Shown piece by piece: positions 34,863 through 45,199 of a DNA stretch of 64,000 bases. The notes beneath the pieces are model-generated. The model made no database searches. It saw only the letters and a program-made list of their open reading frames with translations, and had not been told where the DNA came from. The stretch is from Rutpela maculata (lineage: Eukaryota; Arthropoda; Insecta; Coleoptera; Cerambycidae). The position numbers and the translations under genes were made by a program. Location: positions 27,955,920 through 28,019,919 of the forward strand of contig OW386285.2 of NCBI GenBank assembly GCA_936432065.2, read 5' to 3'. How positions within the stretch are numbered: position 1 is the stretch's first letter; the number at the start of each line of letters is the position of its first letter.

Positions 34863-35529
34863 AAATATATTTGTTGCGAAATTTTTCCTTTTCCTGGTTT
34901 GAACGTGTAGATAGAGCTGTCAAAAGAATAAGATGAACTACATCTTCGCCAACAACTATTACGAAATCGAATGTCGATGAAACGCTGATTTATTTAGTAA
35001 TATGTTTTTGATTAATATACGAAGAACGTGTGTTGGTGTAGATGTATAATAGTTTGTGGTGCTTGTACGCTAAAACTATACATTTTACAAAAAAAAAAGG
35101 TTATTAAAAAAATTATAGGAAATTTCCTCTAGTTTAATTTATTATATAACTGTTTTTATCGTAAAATGAATCGGAAAGGATATTCAAAAAACAGTTTTTA
35201 GGCGCCATTTTTCTAATATGGCGGCGGGAGCGGCAAAGATACGAGGTGGCAAAGTAGAAATTCGGAAAGAGCACATCGAAATCTGTAAAATCACCAATTT
35301 TCAAAACTCCCGGAAAACTTTTTTGAGCACCAAATGACTGTATTACTAAAGAAAAACTCATCTATTTAGGTTATTTTCGGGATTTACTAATGGAGCTAAA
35401 CGGACACACCTGATTCGTATTCAAGCACGTCGAAATATATAGGGGAGTCTCAGAAACAGACCATTTTTTTTTGTGTGTGCCTGTGTAATATATAAATAAC
35501 ACCGGATCCTCTGCCATTTTCTAGAAAAC

Positions 35530-35640
35530 CGCGTATGCAAATATATTACACAGATACACACAAAAAAAGTGAAAAGTGATCTATTTTTGGGACTCCATTG
35601 AGTAACCCATATGTATTTTGACATGCTGAATACGAATTAC
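35530..35640 (+). mobile_element. Family D end fragment
   Basis: TTACACAGATACACAC, GATCTATTTTTGGGACTCC and GTATTTTGACATGCTGAATA match a family D terminus, arranged back to back with the large copy. The remainder is missing. Confidence 0.6.
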
Positions 35641-36220
35641 GACTTAAAGTTTATTGACTGGCATGGTAATCAGTGGATTCATTACTAAAATTGGTTAGAC
35701 ATTTAACAAATATTCAAAAGAGTTGAATTGTGTTGCGTTGCAATAAAAGCGTGTAATCAGAAGAAGGAATTTATTGAACAAACAATTCAACTATGTTCCC
35801 GTGCCCAAGGTGAAAACTTTGAGAATTAAAATATGGCTAACTGAATCTGGCTACACAGTACACAGGTATAAGGGATGAGTGATGTAAGGGGATTTTTCTA
35901 CTTTAATTAGTGACTACTCTTACGGTCTTTTATTACCGTATCTTGAACTGTCGGCTTTCCGGCTTAAACATGCCAATATTAAAAATTATGCATTTAAGTA
36001 ATTAAGTGTTGGAAACTACGCTATAAATTGGTTCTGAAATGGAAGCTGGTTAGTCCATAAGAAGGTTTGAAGAGCCAATACTCAAGAAGATAAAGATCAA
36101 ATAAATTACCCAAGAGAAGATCAGAGAGAGATTCCCTATTTTGTTTTAGAAAAATATAACAACAAAGCGAATTAAAGAATTCCCTATCCACTAAAAAAAA
36201 AAAACAAAAGAAAAGAAACA
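35641..36220. other. No recognisable feature; possible 5' part of Tc1 element
   Basis: It sits upstream of the Tc1 transposase fragment and may contain decayed N-terminal coding, but no helix-turn-helix motif or TIR is readable. Confidence 0.3.
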
Positions 36221-36302
36221 GGATTATTTTTGTGCCAAGTCATATAATCAATGAGGAAAACTTCAGGGGAAAAGTGATCTTTTCTGACGAAAAGATCCTG
36301 TA

Positions 36303-38020
36303 TTGACAGACTTATTCGCGTATGCTTTCTTTTCCAGAAGGACAACTGTTCCATACATACTGCCCATAGGGTATAACATGGCAAATAAAATTAAGAAACC
36401 ATCTAGAACTTTTGAGAGTCATATTCAGAAAAATACCTTCCTTTTAGAACCAGTTTCAGATAGAGGAATTCGAAACTATATATTAAATTTAAAAAATAAG
36501 AAATCTCCCGGTTATGACAACATAAAATCGGAAACCCTCAAAGATATTGTTGACATAATATCTCCATTAATTACTCACCTAATTAATAATATTTTTGATA
36601 CCGGTATATGTCCTTCACATTTCAAAACCGCGATTATAAAACCAGTCTATAAAAGTGGGGATAAACTGGAGGCGATAAATTATAGACCTATATCTCTGAC
36701 AACGCATATTTCAAAAATCTTCGAAAAAGCGATCAAAACTAGAATGGAATCATTTATAAACAAATTTAAATTGTTATCAAGTAAACAATTTGGTTTTCGT
36801 GAGGGAACTTCAACCCAGGACGCAATTTCAAAATTAGTTGGAAAAATATATAACGCCGTTGATCAAACCCTCCCTTCCATTTGTGTTTTTATTGACCTTG
36901 CGAAGGCATTCGACACGATAAGTCACAAAAAAATATTAGAAAAACTTTGGAACATGGGCTTTAGAGGTAAAATACACGAACTATTGACTAGTTATTTAGA
37001 AAATCGATCCCAAATAGCGAAAGTAGGTGATACATTAAGTGATCCGAGAACCGTTCTTTACGGTTTGCCGCAGGGCACGGTCCTAGGACCAATTTTGTTT
37101 AGTATATACTTAAACGACCTGCTTAACCTACCATTAAATGGCTTAACTATATCGTTTGCAGATGACACTGTAATATTTTTCACTGCACGATCTTGGGAGA
37201 TACTAGTGCAACTCGTTAGTAAAAACCTGAAAACCATAAAAGACTGGTTCGATAATCATCTCCTTACGATTAATATAGAAAAGACAAAATATTTACAATT
37301 CTGTTCTTATAAAAGCCATCTTCCACAGTTCACAAACATCACCATCGAAGGAACCGATCTGAAAATTCAAAGTGCAAAATCTATAAAGTATCTTGGAGTT
37401 ATTCTTGACAGCCACTTAAAATGGAACTTACATATAGAAAATGTATGTAAGAAACTAAGGTATCTCATCTATACATTCAAACAACTAAAAAACATATTAA
37501 CAGAAAAACAATTAAAAACTGTTTATTATGGACTTATACAGTCGCAATTATGCTACGGTATCCTAGCCTGGGGTGGCATAAACAAAACCAATTTAGACCC
37601 GCTAGAAAAATTACAAAAAAGATTTTTTAAAATCATTTTTAAAAAAGATTACTTTTACCCGACAGATTTATTATATAATGGATTAGAATTATTAACTATT
37701 AGAAAATTATATTGCAAAGCTTTAATACTAAACCAATATAATTACCTAAAACATAAAAACAGGCAGAGTACTTATCTCTCCCTTTTGACTATCACACTAG
37801 AAGTAAAGAAAAAAATGTAATAACAGTACCTCGGGCCCAAAAAACGATAGGACAAAAAAGCTTTATCTATTTAGCTCCTAGAATATATAATAATATACCA
37901 CCAGCAATTAAAAACTGCAACTTAAACAAATTTAAATACGAAATAAATAAATGGCTTCTAACTTATCCATTCCAAATACTACACAGATTTATTGACACTG
38001 GCGTCTTTTTGATCAATTGA
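36303..38020 (+). pseudogene. Reverse transcriptase of the LINE, one late frameshift
   Basis: The first 505 codons are uninterrupted (36,303-37,820), though the first 21 belong to the Tc1 target. RT motifs in order: NKKSPGYDNIKSETL, YRPISLTTHISKIFEK, FGFREGTSTQDAI, the motif A FIDLAKAFDTISH, LPQGTVLGPILFSIYLNDL, and the motif C FADDT (from 37,155) with the catalytic Asp pair. Then come TINIEKTKYLQF and IKYLGVILDSHLKW. A frameshift near 37,765-37,790 truncates the C-terminus; the other frame continues YHTRSKEKNVITVPRAQK and APRIYNNIPPAIKNC to TGA at 38,018. F/YADD and the two motif A aspartates are intact, so it decayed recently. The clade is CR1/L2/Jockey-group by general appearance. Confidence 0.85.
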
Positions 38021-38537
38021 AAATTATATTATCTACTTTTAAATATTAAGAAGAATTGTAAATCATAGCCTTAGTAATACTTAATATACTTATCCAATAA
38101 TCAGAATGTACCTAATTATAATATAACTCTTATTCGTACTGTTGAATTTCAATAGAATTAATTTATTATTTAAGTTATTTCGGCCAATTTAAAATTCTAC
38201 TTCTACTTCTAAATATTAAGAATAATTGTAAATTATAGCACTAGTTATACTTAATATACTTATCCAATTATCAGAATATACTTAATTTTAATAGTTATAA
38301 CTCTTATTCGTACAGTTGAATTTTAATAGAATTAATTTATTACTTAAGTCATTTTATTATAAATAGTATTTTTTATAGTATCGGTATAGCACTCACGGCC
38401 AGTTTTTATAACTATGTGAGGTTTACCTAAATGTTTATTTTCCTTGTACCGTTGTTCAATAATTAAGCAATTTAATGTATCTAAATCAATCTTGTAACAC
38501 TTGGTTCAATAAACTTTATTATTATTATTATTATTAT
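36366..38537 (+). mobile_element. Non-LTR retrotransposon, 5'-truncated, (ATT)n tail
   Basis: The element starts inside the region before the reverse transcriptase (GYNMANKIKKPS). It carries the whole RT domain and C-terminus, a 3' UTR with a duplicated segment, an AATAAA signal and a short (ATT)n tail at 38,518-38,537, typical of CR1/L2/I-like LINEs. The endonuclease and any ORF1 are absent. It is inserted between HTAHR and SVRQW of the Tc1 transposase. Confidence 0.85.
38033..38356 (+). repeat. Tandem duplication in the LINE 3' UTR
   Basis: CTACTTTTAAATATTAAGAA at 38,033 recurs as CTACTTCTAAATATTAAGAA at 38,203, and the copies stay alignable to about 38,200 and 38,356, a period of about 170 bp. 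Confidence 0.8.
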
Positions 38538-38795
38538 GTCAGTCAGGCAATGGTTTGTTAATAACATAGAGTTGTTATCGTGGCCGTCTAAAAGTTAGGA
38601 CTTAAATCCTGTCGAGAATGTTTGGGGATTATGATGAAAAAGATAAGAAAATTAAATATTCGTCCAGATAAATATTCAAGAACTTAAAGAATTATTGAGA
38701 ATGGGAGAACTTATCACAAGAGGTGGATGTTGCAAGGAATTTTATCAAGACTCCAAACAGTTTCAGATGCTGATGGAACAAAGACTAATTATTAA

Positions 38796-38985
38796 TTATT
38801 ACTCCGTGTAGCGTCATACCGTTAAAGAACTATTACGTGAAATTAAAGTTTATTACCCATATTCCTCAATAAAATCTCCTTGATTCGGATAAATCATAAT
38901 GATCAGCAAGAACTCTATACTCCCACGTCTTCCCAGTAAAGTTGACTACACACTTGTTATGCGTCTAAAAAATGTTTGCGTTTTG
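38796..38985. other. No recognisable feature
   Basis: Right flank of the Tc1 remnant; no TIR identified. Confidence 0.3.
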
Positions 38986-38987
38986 AG

Positions 38988-39215
38988 GAGTATACAGACG
39001 ATCAAACTATCCAATAGATCTTCTTGGTACACTCTGAACATTGCCATGCGAACTCGTAAAATTGCTGAACCAACATTGTCGGCACGCTTTGAAGATGCTG
39101 GAATTCAAGCAGACCAGCTCACTTTTACGAGTTGTTCATGGCAATTTTCAAAGTGTACCGAGAAGGTTGGCTGGTCGGTTGGTTGGGTCTACAGACGACC
39201 TAACTGCCTTTTGGC
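38988..39215 (+). mobile_element. Palindromic MITE, diverged relative of family H
   Basis: AACATTGTCGGCACGCTTTG, CTGGAATTC and CCAGCTCACTTTTACGA match the central words of family H. The inverted partners are TTTCAAAGTGTACCG and TTACGAGTTGTTCATGGCAA versus TTGCCATGCGAACTCGTAA. The ends pair as TATACAGACGATC and GTCTACAGACGACC-like words. Confidence 0.6.
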
Positions 39216-39488
39216 GGAGTGGTGCGGCGTGTTTGATGGTCAAAAACGACAACATTTTTTGAGTGCTTAGTAGACCTGAAGACAACTATACCCTTACTTA
39301 CTATGACTACACTGTGGTGAAGAAACGTAAGAACTGAAAAACACGATCTGTTTTTTTTTGTCATTGCTATTGATTTGTATTTTTATGTTGAGTCTGCATT
39401 ATTTATGTTTTTCTTATATTTAATGGTCAGTGTGTTATTATTTTAATATAGAATTATCATTAATCAGTCAGTATTTTATAATAATAAC

Positions 39489-39625
39489 TAGCTGACCCAG
39501 CAAACGTTGCCTACGACCTATTCTCAGACCTACCAAATATACACAAAAAATTTCATAAAAATCGGTCAAGCCGTTTCGGAGGAGTTCGATAACGAACACT
39601 GTGACACGAGATTTTTATATATTAG
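39489..39625 (+). repeat. Widespread arthropod retroposon-like repeat
   Basis: TAGCTGACCCAGCAAACGTTG, ATTTCATAAAAATCGGTCAA, GCCGTTTCGGAGGAGTTC and TTTTATATATTAGAT form a set I recognise from many arthropod genomes. The class is uncertain, most likely a LINE 3' end or SINE. Confidence 0.55.
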
Positions 39626-39639
39626 ATAATGGGCCAGTC

Positions 39640-40910
39640 CTATTTACAGACATATACTCATAACTAAATTATTGAGAATTTCGCTTAGAAGAGTTGTCTC
39701 ATTTTTTTTGCAAAAAAAAATTAAATTCGTTTGGATATAAGTTATCGTCAAAAAATCTCAAATTAAATATAAATTGCAGAACAAATTCAATAGTTTTTTC
39801 AGTATTAAGAAATATATGCATTATTTTCTTGAGTTTAAGAACGTACGAATTTGCATAATTTGTTTTCGCCAGATGCTAACTTATTTTTGGTAGCGGCGAA
39901 GTGTAAAAAACATACGAAGCAACAATCAAGACGCGCAGACAATGGAAACAGAAACATTTGTCTCGATAAACACATCATTCGCGTATCAAACGAAAGGATA
40001 TTCCGACACAATTTTAAGATTCCTTGTCGCCTTCGAAGTGGAGCAAACTGCACTTGGTGCTGCGTTCGGGTGCATCACACTCTCGGCAAGGCGTCGCTGG
40101 CATGACGACGGTCTAGACGTCTGCGACCTTGCTTGAAATAGCCGAGACGCCGGAAGACTCCGGCCTCTGTCCGGCATTCCCGGCCCCATCTGCTTTTAGC
40201 CGTTCGACGTAGACGCCGGCCAAACCCAACGGCTCTATCTCAAAGTCAAGTACGCTCCTCTAGGCTCTTGCGATTTCTACACCCACGGCGGGGCACCGCA
40301 TACGGCACTCTCCACACGAACCCGTGCCTCACGGTTTTCTAATTAGCCGAGATTTATTACCAAAATAAATTCCGTCAAAATGCAAATCACTTCCGACTTG
40401 GCTGCATAGTCCGCTAAGTTATGTTCCAGCTTTTCGATTACAACCTGACCTTGCTTACGTATGTGTGCTAGAGCAGTTCATTAATTTATGGTAATCCGGC
40501 TTCATTATAAAATCGCGAAGAAATGCGGAAATTGGTAAGATTAAAAACGGTGCAACGTACCTCGTTATGCTCGCGCTTGAACCGGTGCTGTTATAAAAAC
40601 AAACATTCCTCGATAAAATCGCAAGTGGTGTGCTTTTTTGTGACACTACAAGCCCTACCGTTGCTCCCTGAGGCACAGTTTTATTGAAGCAATTAATGGT
40701 TTATTTATTGTTCTACTCATTTATTATTTTAATAATAAAAAGTGGCCGCTTTGCCTTTGATTTATTGTGGTTTAACGTTGTACTCAATTTTTATGGTACA
40801 TCAATAAAACGGGTCTTTTAATATATTGTTTGAAAGTCAAATATACAGTAGTCTCGGATTTGTTTGGTTTTGTTCTCTGTACACTACACGCTTTCTTTGT
40901 GAACTACACT
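39640..40910. other. No gene recognised; GC-rich island 40,020-40,330
   Basis: The region is unremarkable except for about 300 bp of markedly higher GC with many CpGs and words such as GACGCCGGAAGACTCCGG. Overlapping short ORFs on both strands show no domain. Confidence 0.35.
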
Positions 40911-41740
40911 GTGTAACTATACGGTGGATAAATGTTCAAACACAAATGTTATTTTGAATTTATTTATCCAGAGCAAATCTAGTGACTTTGATTTGTATTT
41001 ATGTAGGTACTCTTCGAGCCATTATATACATCGGAAAGATAACACGGGGAATATTTACATTGGAAACCACGTGCACACTGTTTACATTAGGGCACTTGAT
41101 ATCGATACGTTCACCTCTTACTCGCGCTATTCAGCCGTAGTATTTATAACAACTTACCTGATTTACATCGTCCATTATTGTTACATATATATCGATAGGT
41201 GCTGCTTCATAAATTAAGTTAGGTTCTCCCAAAGTGAACAGGATCGTACCGGGCCACTTTGACTGCCTGACTACGGCTAAAGTTTCATTATAAAATTTGA
41301 TAATTAAAAAGCCGTACTTAACTCAGTTGTTTTAAAGTTTTATTAACAATTATTTACAATAATCGAAAAATAAACACGTTGTGCTAAATAACAAATCGGC
41401 TCGAAGGACCAAAAAAGTATTTCCTCGCAGTGAAACAATTAGGCAAGTTCATAGTTAAATAGTATTTAAGTCATATAAACATTGAGATTGACAGTTATTC
41501 GAATCTATTATATAACACAATTTAAAATTGTATTGATTTAGAATTACATATATCTAGTGTTAGACTGCATATTTCTCCACATCAACGCGGATTCTTAGAT
41601 AAAAAAACCTACAACTACTAATCTAATCTGCACAGTCCGTGTCAGAAACTCTTGAGTCTTAACAACCAGGGTCAAGTAGACACAACTTATATGGATATTC
41701 AAATTAATAGTTTCTTAGTTTATTTATTTCGTATTTGTTA
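40911..41740. other. No recognisable feature
   Basis: A 97-codon plus-strand ORF (40,924-41,217) is rich in I, Y and H and has no recognisable domain. No repeat found. Confidence 0.35.
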
Positions 41741-41749
41741 GGACTTAAC

Positions 41750-42235
41750 AGTTTGTCGAGTATGAATGTTTTCGTTTTGATCACTATACGAATACTTCTG
41801 GAGCATTCCAAGGTTCTAATTTAGGGCCCCTTGTATTTCTCACATTAATCAACAATATAGATGAGTTATTAACTGTTTAAAACTAATGTTTGCTAATGCT
41901 TTGAAAGTCTACACGGAGGTAAGAACACAATAGCTGACTGCAGTACGCTGCAGAACGATCTTACAACCGTCTCACATTAGTGTACAGTTAATCCTCGAGA
42001 CGTTAATGTTAAAAATCATAAACTATCACTACTTATTGTCGAAGGAATATATTCATTGAATATGATAACTATTGTTTACACAGTAGCACATGCAACAGAT
42101 GTGAAGAAATCGAGAACTTGGGTATGTTCTCTGATAGCCATTCAGAAGTTGTTTCGAGCTCATATAAAATGCTAGGAATCGTAAACGTTTCCTGAAATTG
42201 GGTGTCTACCTGTTGGAAATAAATTATTATTATTA
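41750..42235 (+). pseudogene. Non-LTR reverse transcriptase fragment with ATT-rich tail
   Basis: YTNTSGAFQGSNLGPLVFLT and LINNIDELL correspond to the QGS-LGPL-F and IND motifs before YADD. Decayed pieces then resemble the ADD-LK-Y region, and IENLGMFSDSHSE resembles the DLGV-DS motif. It ends in AATAAATTATTATTATTATTG near 42,215. It is heavily broken. Confidence 0.6.
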
Positions 42236-42595
42236 TTGTCATATATAAAGTACTAAATTGCAGGTATATTATACGACAGCCTAGTTAATGATATCTTTTA
42301 ACCTCCTAACTTCTTTTGTGCAAAGACGATGAGGAAGTCATGAATTAAACTTAGCGAAACATAACAGAGAAGTTATAATTAAATAAAATAAATTCGATTG
42401 GAACATGTCATTTAGATGTTGGCTGTGGAAACGGTGGAATTCCTCTAAGGGAAACGACGTTTAAATTTGGATGAAATATTGAGACATCTCGATCTCAGGC
42501 TCGTTCAGCATTTTTTTATTTTAGAAATTGAAAGTAAGGCAATTCCAAATTTTTAAGTTTTTATTCTAACATTTAAGCCCTTAAATAAATTACCA
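42236..42595. other. No recognisable feature
   Basis: No gene or repeat recognised. Confidence 0.3.
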
Positions 42596-42599
42596 AAGT

Positions 42600-43200
42600 T
42601 GGACCGCGCGAAAACAGAGTGGAGCTTCGCGTGACGTCACTTTGTAGATGCTGATCAGGCGACAGTCGAGATTTAATAATTAAAAACATTGGAGGTGAAA
42701 TAAAATGGGATTTTAAAAAGAAAAGGTTCTATGCAACTTTTCATAAAAATTGATAGTCTTTAAGTTATAACGACTTGAAAATGGGGATTTTAGCTTAAAA
42801 AAAAGGTATTTCAAAACAATATTCGTCAAATAACTCGAAAAGTATTACATTGAGCGGAAACATGCTAGAGACAAATAAGAAAGCTAGTAAATTGAGGATG
42901 AATTTTGTTTTTTTCTAATTTCTATAGAGTTAATGGTTTCAGAGATCTGGAAGTATACGGGTAGTGTCCGAACGTCTACAAGACGAAGTATTTAGTTTAA
43001 ATGTTAAATACCTCAGAAACTATGGCACTTACGTCAAAAGCGGTAAGAACAAAAATGAAAGACTATTAATTAGGCTTTCAAATGGTTTTTTATCTATTTC
43101 TGTAGCATAAAAAACAAAGAAGTTATGACAGAAACAATTTACTTGTTCAGTTTTTATTTATGCAAAATGACGTCACGAATCGTGAAGCTCTTTGTACTGA
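42600..43200. mobile_element. Degenerate inverted-repeat element (weak)
   Basis: GGAGCTTCGCGTGACGTCACTTTGTA near 42,621 is loosely inverted at about 43,165-43,196 (TGCAAAATGACGTCACGAATCGTGAAGCTC). The interior is non-coding. Boundaries and superfamily are unknown. Confidence 0.35.
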
Positions 43201-44560
43201 AACCCAATCTTTAACATTGAATATCTAAGGACTGGATATACTTATGAAACTGAAATTTTAAGAGCTTATCTAGATGATCTAATTCTATTGAATACCATAA
43301 AAAAAATAACGAAAATAAATTATCGGTAACAAGCCCATTTCTTCCACCTAGCGAGTACACTTCTTAGGTTGATGCAGACTTCTCGAAGAATTTTCATACA
43401 TTCATCTCTCAGCAGCCTAACTCGGGATTCCTGTAGAGCCAATTATTGGCAACTCTTCTCGAATTTAGTTTTAAACAAGTTTGTTACGGCCTCTAATTAA
43501 TTGTTCCTCTCACGCCGCGCCGTCTTAGATGCTCGTCAGGTTTCAATATAAAAGTGTACAGAAATACGAAAAATGGCCACCATACACAATTTTCTTACTT
43601 GTCTTAAGGCATCCTATCACGAACTTTCTGTCAATCTTAAGATTTATTTGGCGTGTTTACAATAACTTGTGTGGTGGCAAGGTATCAGCGCCCGGATGGT
43701 GGAGTGGAGTACCTCCCTATAGTGACTTACATGATAATGTATGTGAATGCCTTATACATCATACATACATTTAATTGGCTGGCTTCCAGTTGCACTTACC
43801 ATACCACTTCAACATGTCCCTGTTTTAAGTATAACTCTGTGACTTTAGCAGAACTCGGTAATGAACGACTAATTACTCAATACTCCTTACGTTGGTCGGC
43901 AGGTTGATCCGTCAACTACTTTTTTTAACTTTGCGTCGGACAAGTAACTTCTTTTTTATAATATAGGCTCAGTCCAGCCCTGATCGGCAATAATCAAGGA
44001 TTAAGATTAAATACTCTGGTTTAACACCACCGAATCTAAGTCTATCAATCTTGTTTTGTATATTGCCATCTCTCAAGCAGTTGACAGAATTGATGGTGTA
44101 TGATTAATGATGTATTAACCGATAGAGCACTGCATTTGTTGGAAAGGGGTTGCTATGAAAATCAGATCTCACGCTTTCCATAATTTATTAATTAGAGAGG
44201 CGAAGAGGTTATTTCGCTGTTTAATTAATAATTTTGTGGGAGCTAATCTGGTTATCTTTTAAGAATTTACCGAGATTAATAGTGTTGTTGACAGGTTGCA
44301 AATTTCAACTTGGCGAACTCCCGAGAATTAATTCATCACTAAAATCTCTTCAGTTCTTTTTTTGTATTATAGTAACATGTAAAGTTTGTATATTATACGA
44401 CACGTGTATGTTCACACGTGCATGTTACGGATGACAGACGGTTCTTTATATAATGAAGGATATGGAAACATTTCATCATATTTGAAATTTTATTATGATG
44501 TAAGTGTCAGGAAAACTGTTTAAATATGTTTCATCATACTAGTAATGTCAGACCCAATAT
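43201..44560. other. No recognisable feature
   Basis: Short ORFs only; no domain or repeat recognised. Confidence 0.35.
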
Positions 44561-44660
44561 CGTAAGAGTGCAAAGTGCTCCCAACATACTTCAGGTTTGG
44601 TGTAACAGACACGGGCTCTGGCAAAGCAAAGCTAGCTGTTCACAAAAAGGAGAAAAATAA

Positions 44661-44713
44661 GCGATTTTCAGCTTCCTTCCTTTTATCCGTAAGAGAATGA
44701 AGCTGAAAATCAC
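44661..44713. repeat. Hairpin, 15-bp stem with one mismatch
   Basis: GCGATTTTCAGCTTC and GAAGCTGAAAATCAC pair across 23 bases. It lies upstream of a LINE fossil; the role is unknown. Confidence 0.55.
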
Positions 44714-44739
44714 TTGATTTTTCGATTGCGTCTTTCATG

Positions 44740-45140
44740 TGCCGTGAGGTATCTGGGGCAACTCTAGACTTCAAACTCTAAGGACCAAATGGAGATTCTA
44801 ACGAAGGAAGCCTACGCATCTCTATGGATGTGCAAACGCATCTTCCAACTGGGGAATGTGTTGGAAGACCACTCTAGATCTATTCTGCTATGGTAAAATT
44901 CCTTATTACATGCACGGTCTTGGTGTGGTGACGCTTCCAGGAGCGCTTCGCACTTAGAGCTCGCCTATGCCAAGTTTAAAGGTTAGCCTGTCTAGAATTA
45001 ACAGCAATTTGGACCACTTCAAAGGTTACTATGCAATGGTCCGTTATTGGAGTCACATCCTGACATAAAATTGTTCAAGAATGGAATGCATCAGCAAAGA
45101 TCGGCATACACACAAAAACTTTGGCTCCACTTGTAAGGGA
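44740..45140 (+). pseudogene. Non-LTR polymerase C-terminal fragment
   Basis: In mixed frames: EILTKEAYASLWMCKRIF and LEDHSRSILLW, like the L-KKA-ASLW-C-R-F segment after the RT domain. Then come LVWW-like, AYAKFKG/LQRLACL-like and VTS-HKIVQEWNASAKIGIH pieces, matching the LQRLACL-ITGA and PLDI-VQEWA-SA-RL order of R1/LOA/Jockey-type polymerases. There are many shifts and stops. Confidence 0.5.
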
Positions 45141-45199
45141 CATAGCCCAGTCAGTCATGCCCCCATGATGTGGTGCCCCTGCTTTGGAAAATCAGGGAA

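Larger units (their letters stand above)
32396..34990 (-). pseudogene. CXC (tesmin/TSO1-like) domain TE gene, interrupted
   Basis: Reading down the minus strand: near 34,950-34,870 a VVGEDV-like block and TFKPGKGKISQQIYL; then family B; at 34,140-33,950 HILFLHAFSGCDTSAAL, KIKCINVLRKNPDLNEVIQV and ESIAKAGEFIVALYDY; then a palindrome insertion; at 33,050-32,880 YRYACFKKSAYKSKFN, IASLPPAE and a degenerate EWGW block; then TPAPETLLKLISCKCKKGC and CGCRAP, the CXC cysteine cluster; then, after a one-base shift, VICTNCSGTC and an acidic tail ending near 32,396. I recognise this order from multi-copy uncharacterised insect proteins with a GED-like N-terminus and a C-terminal CXC domain. The function is unknown. 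It lies wholly inside the family D arms, which suggests it is an element gene. Confidence 0.7.
31908..35495. mobile_element. Family D element, large copy with long TIRs and cargo gene
   Basis: The outer ends pair as GCAGGCACACAC at the left and GTGTGTGCCTGTGT at the right. The arms (about 31,908-32,350 and 35,045-35,495) are inverted copies sharing TTTCAAAACTCC-like, CCGCCATATTGGAAAA-like and GTACGCTAAAACTAT words. The smaller palindrome at 12.4 kb has the same outer words. Between the arms lies a decayed gene on the minus strand, split by a family B copy and by a palindrome complex. Without these insertions the element would be about 2 kb. Confidence 0.7.
36224..38795 (+). pseudogene. Tc1/mariner transposase split by a LINE
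   Basis: The first part (36,224-36,370) reads SHIINEENFRGKVIFSDEKI, with the first catalytic D at 36,286. After an internal deletion comes FLFQKDNCSIHTAHR with the second D. The LINE follows. The second part (about 38,538-38,795) resumes SVRQWFVNNIELLSWPSKS and DLNPVENVWG with the catalytic E, and ends SDADGTKTNY with a stop. DD..E with NPVENVW is the Tc1 pattern. About 70 residues between the first two motifs are missing, a stop interrupts SPDL, and a frameshift follows VWG. TIRs were not located. Confidence 0.8.

Noticed and set aside
38518..38537. (ATT)n microsatellite as an independent repeat
   Set aside because: It directly follows AATAAA at the LINE 3' end, so it is the retrotransposon tail.
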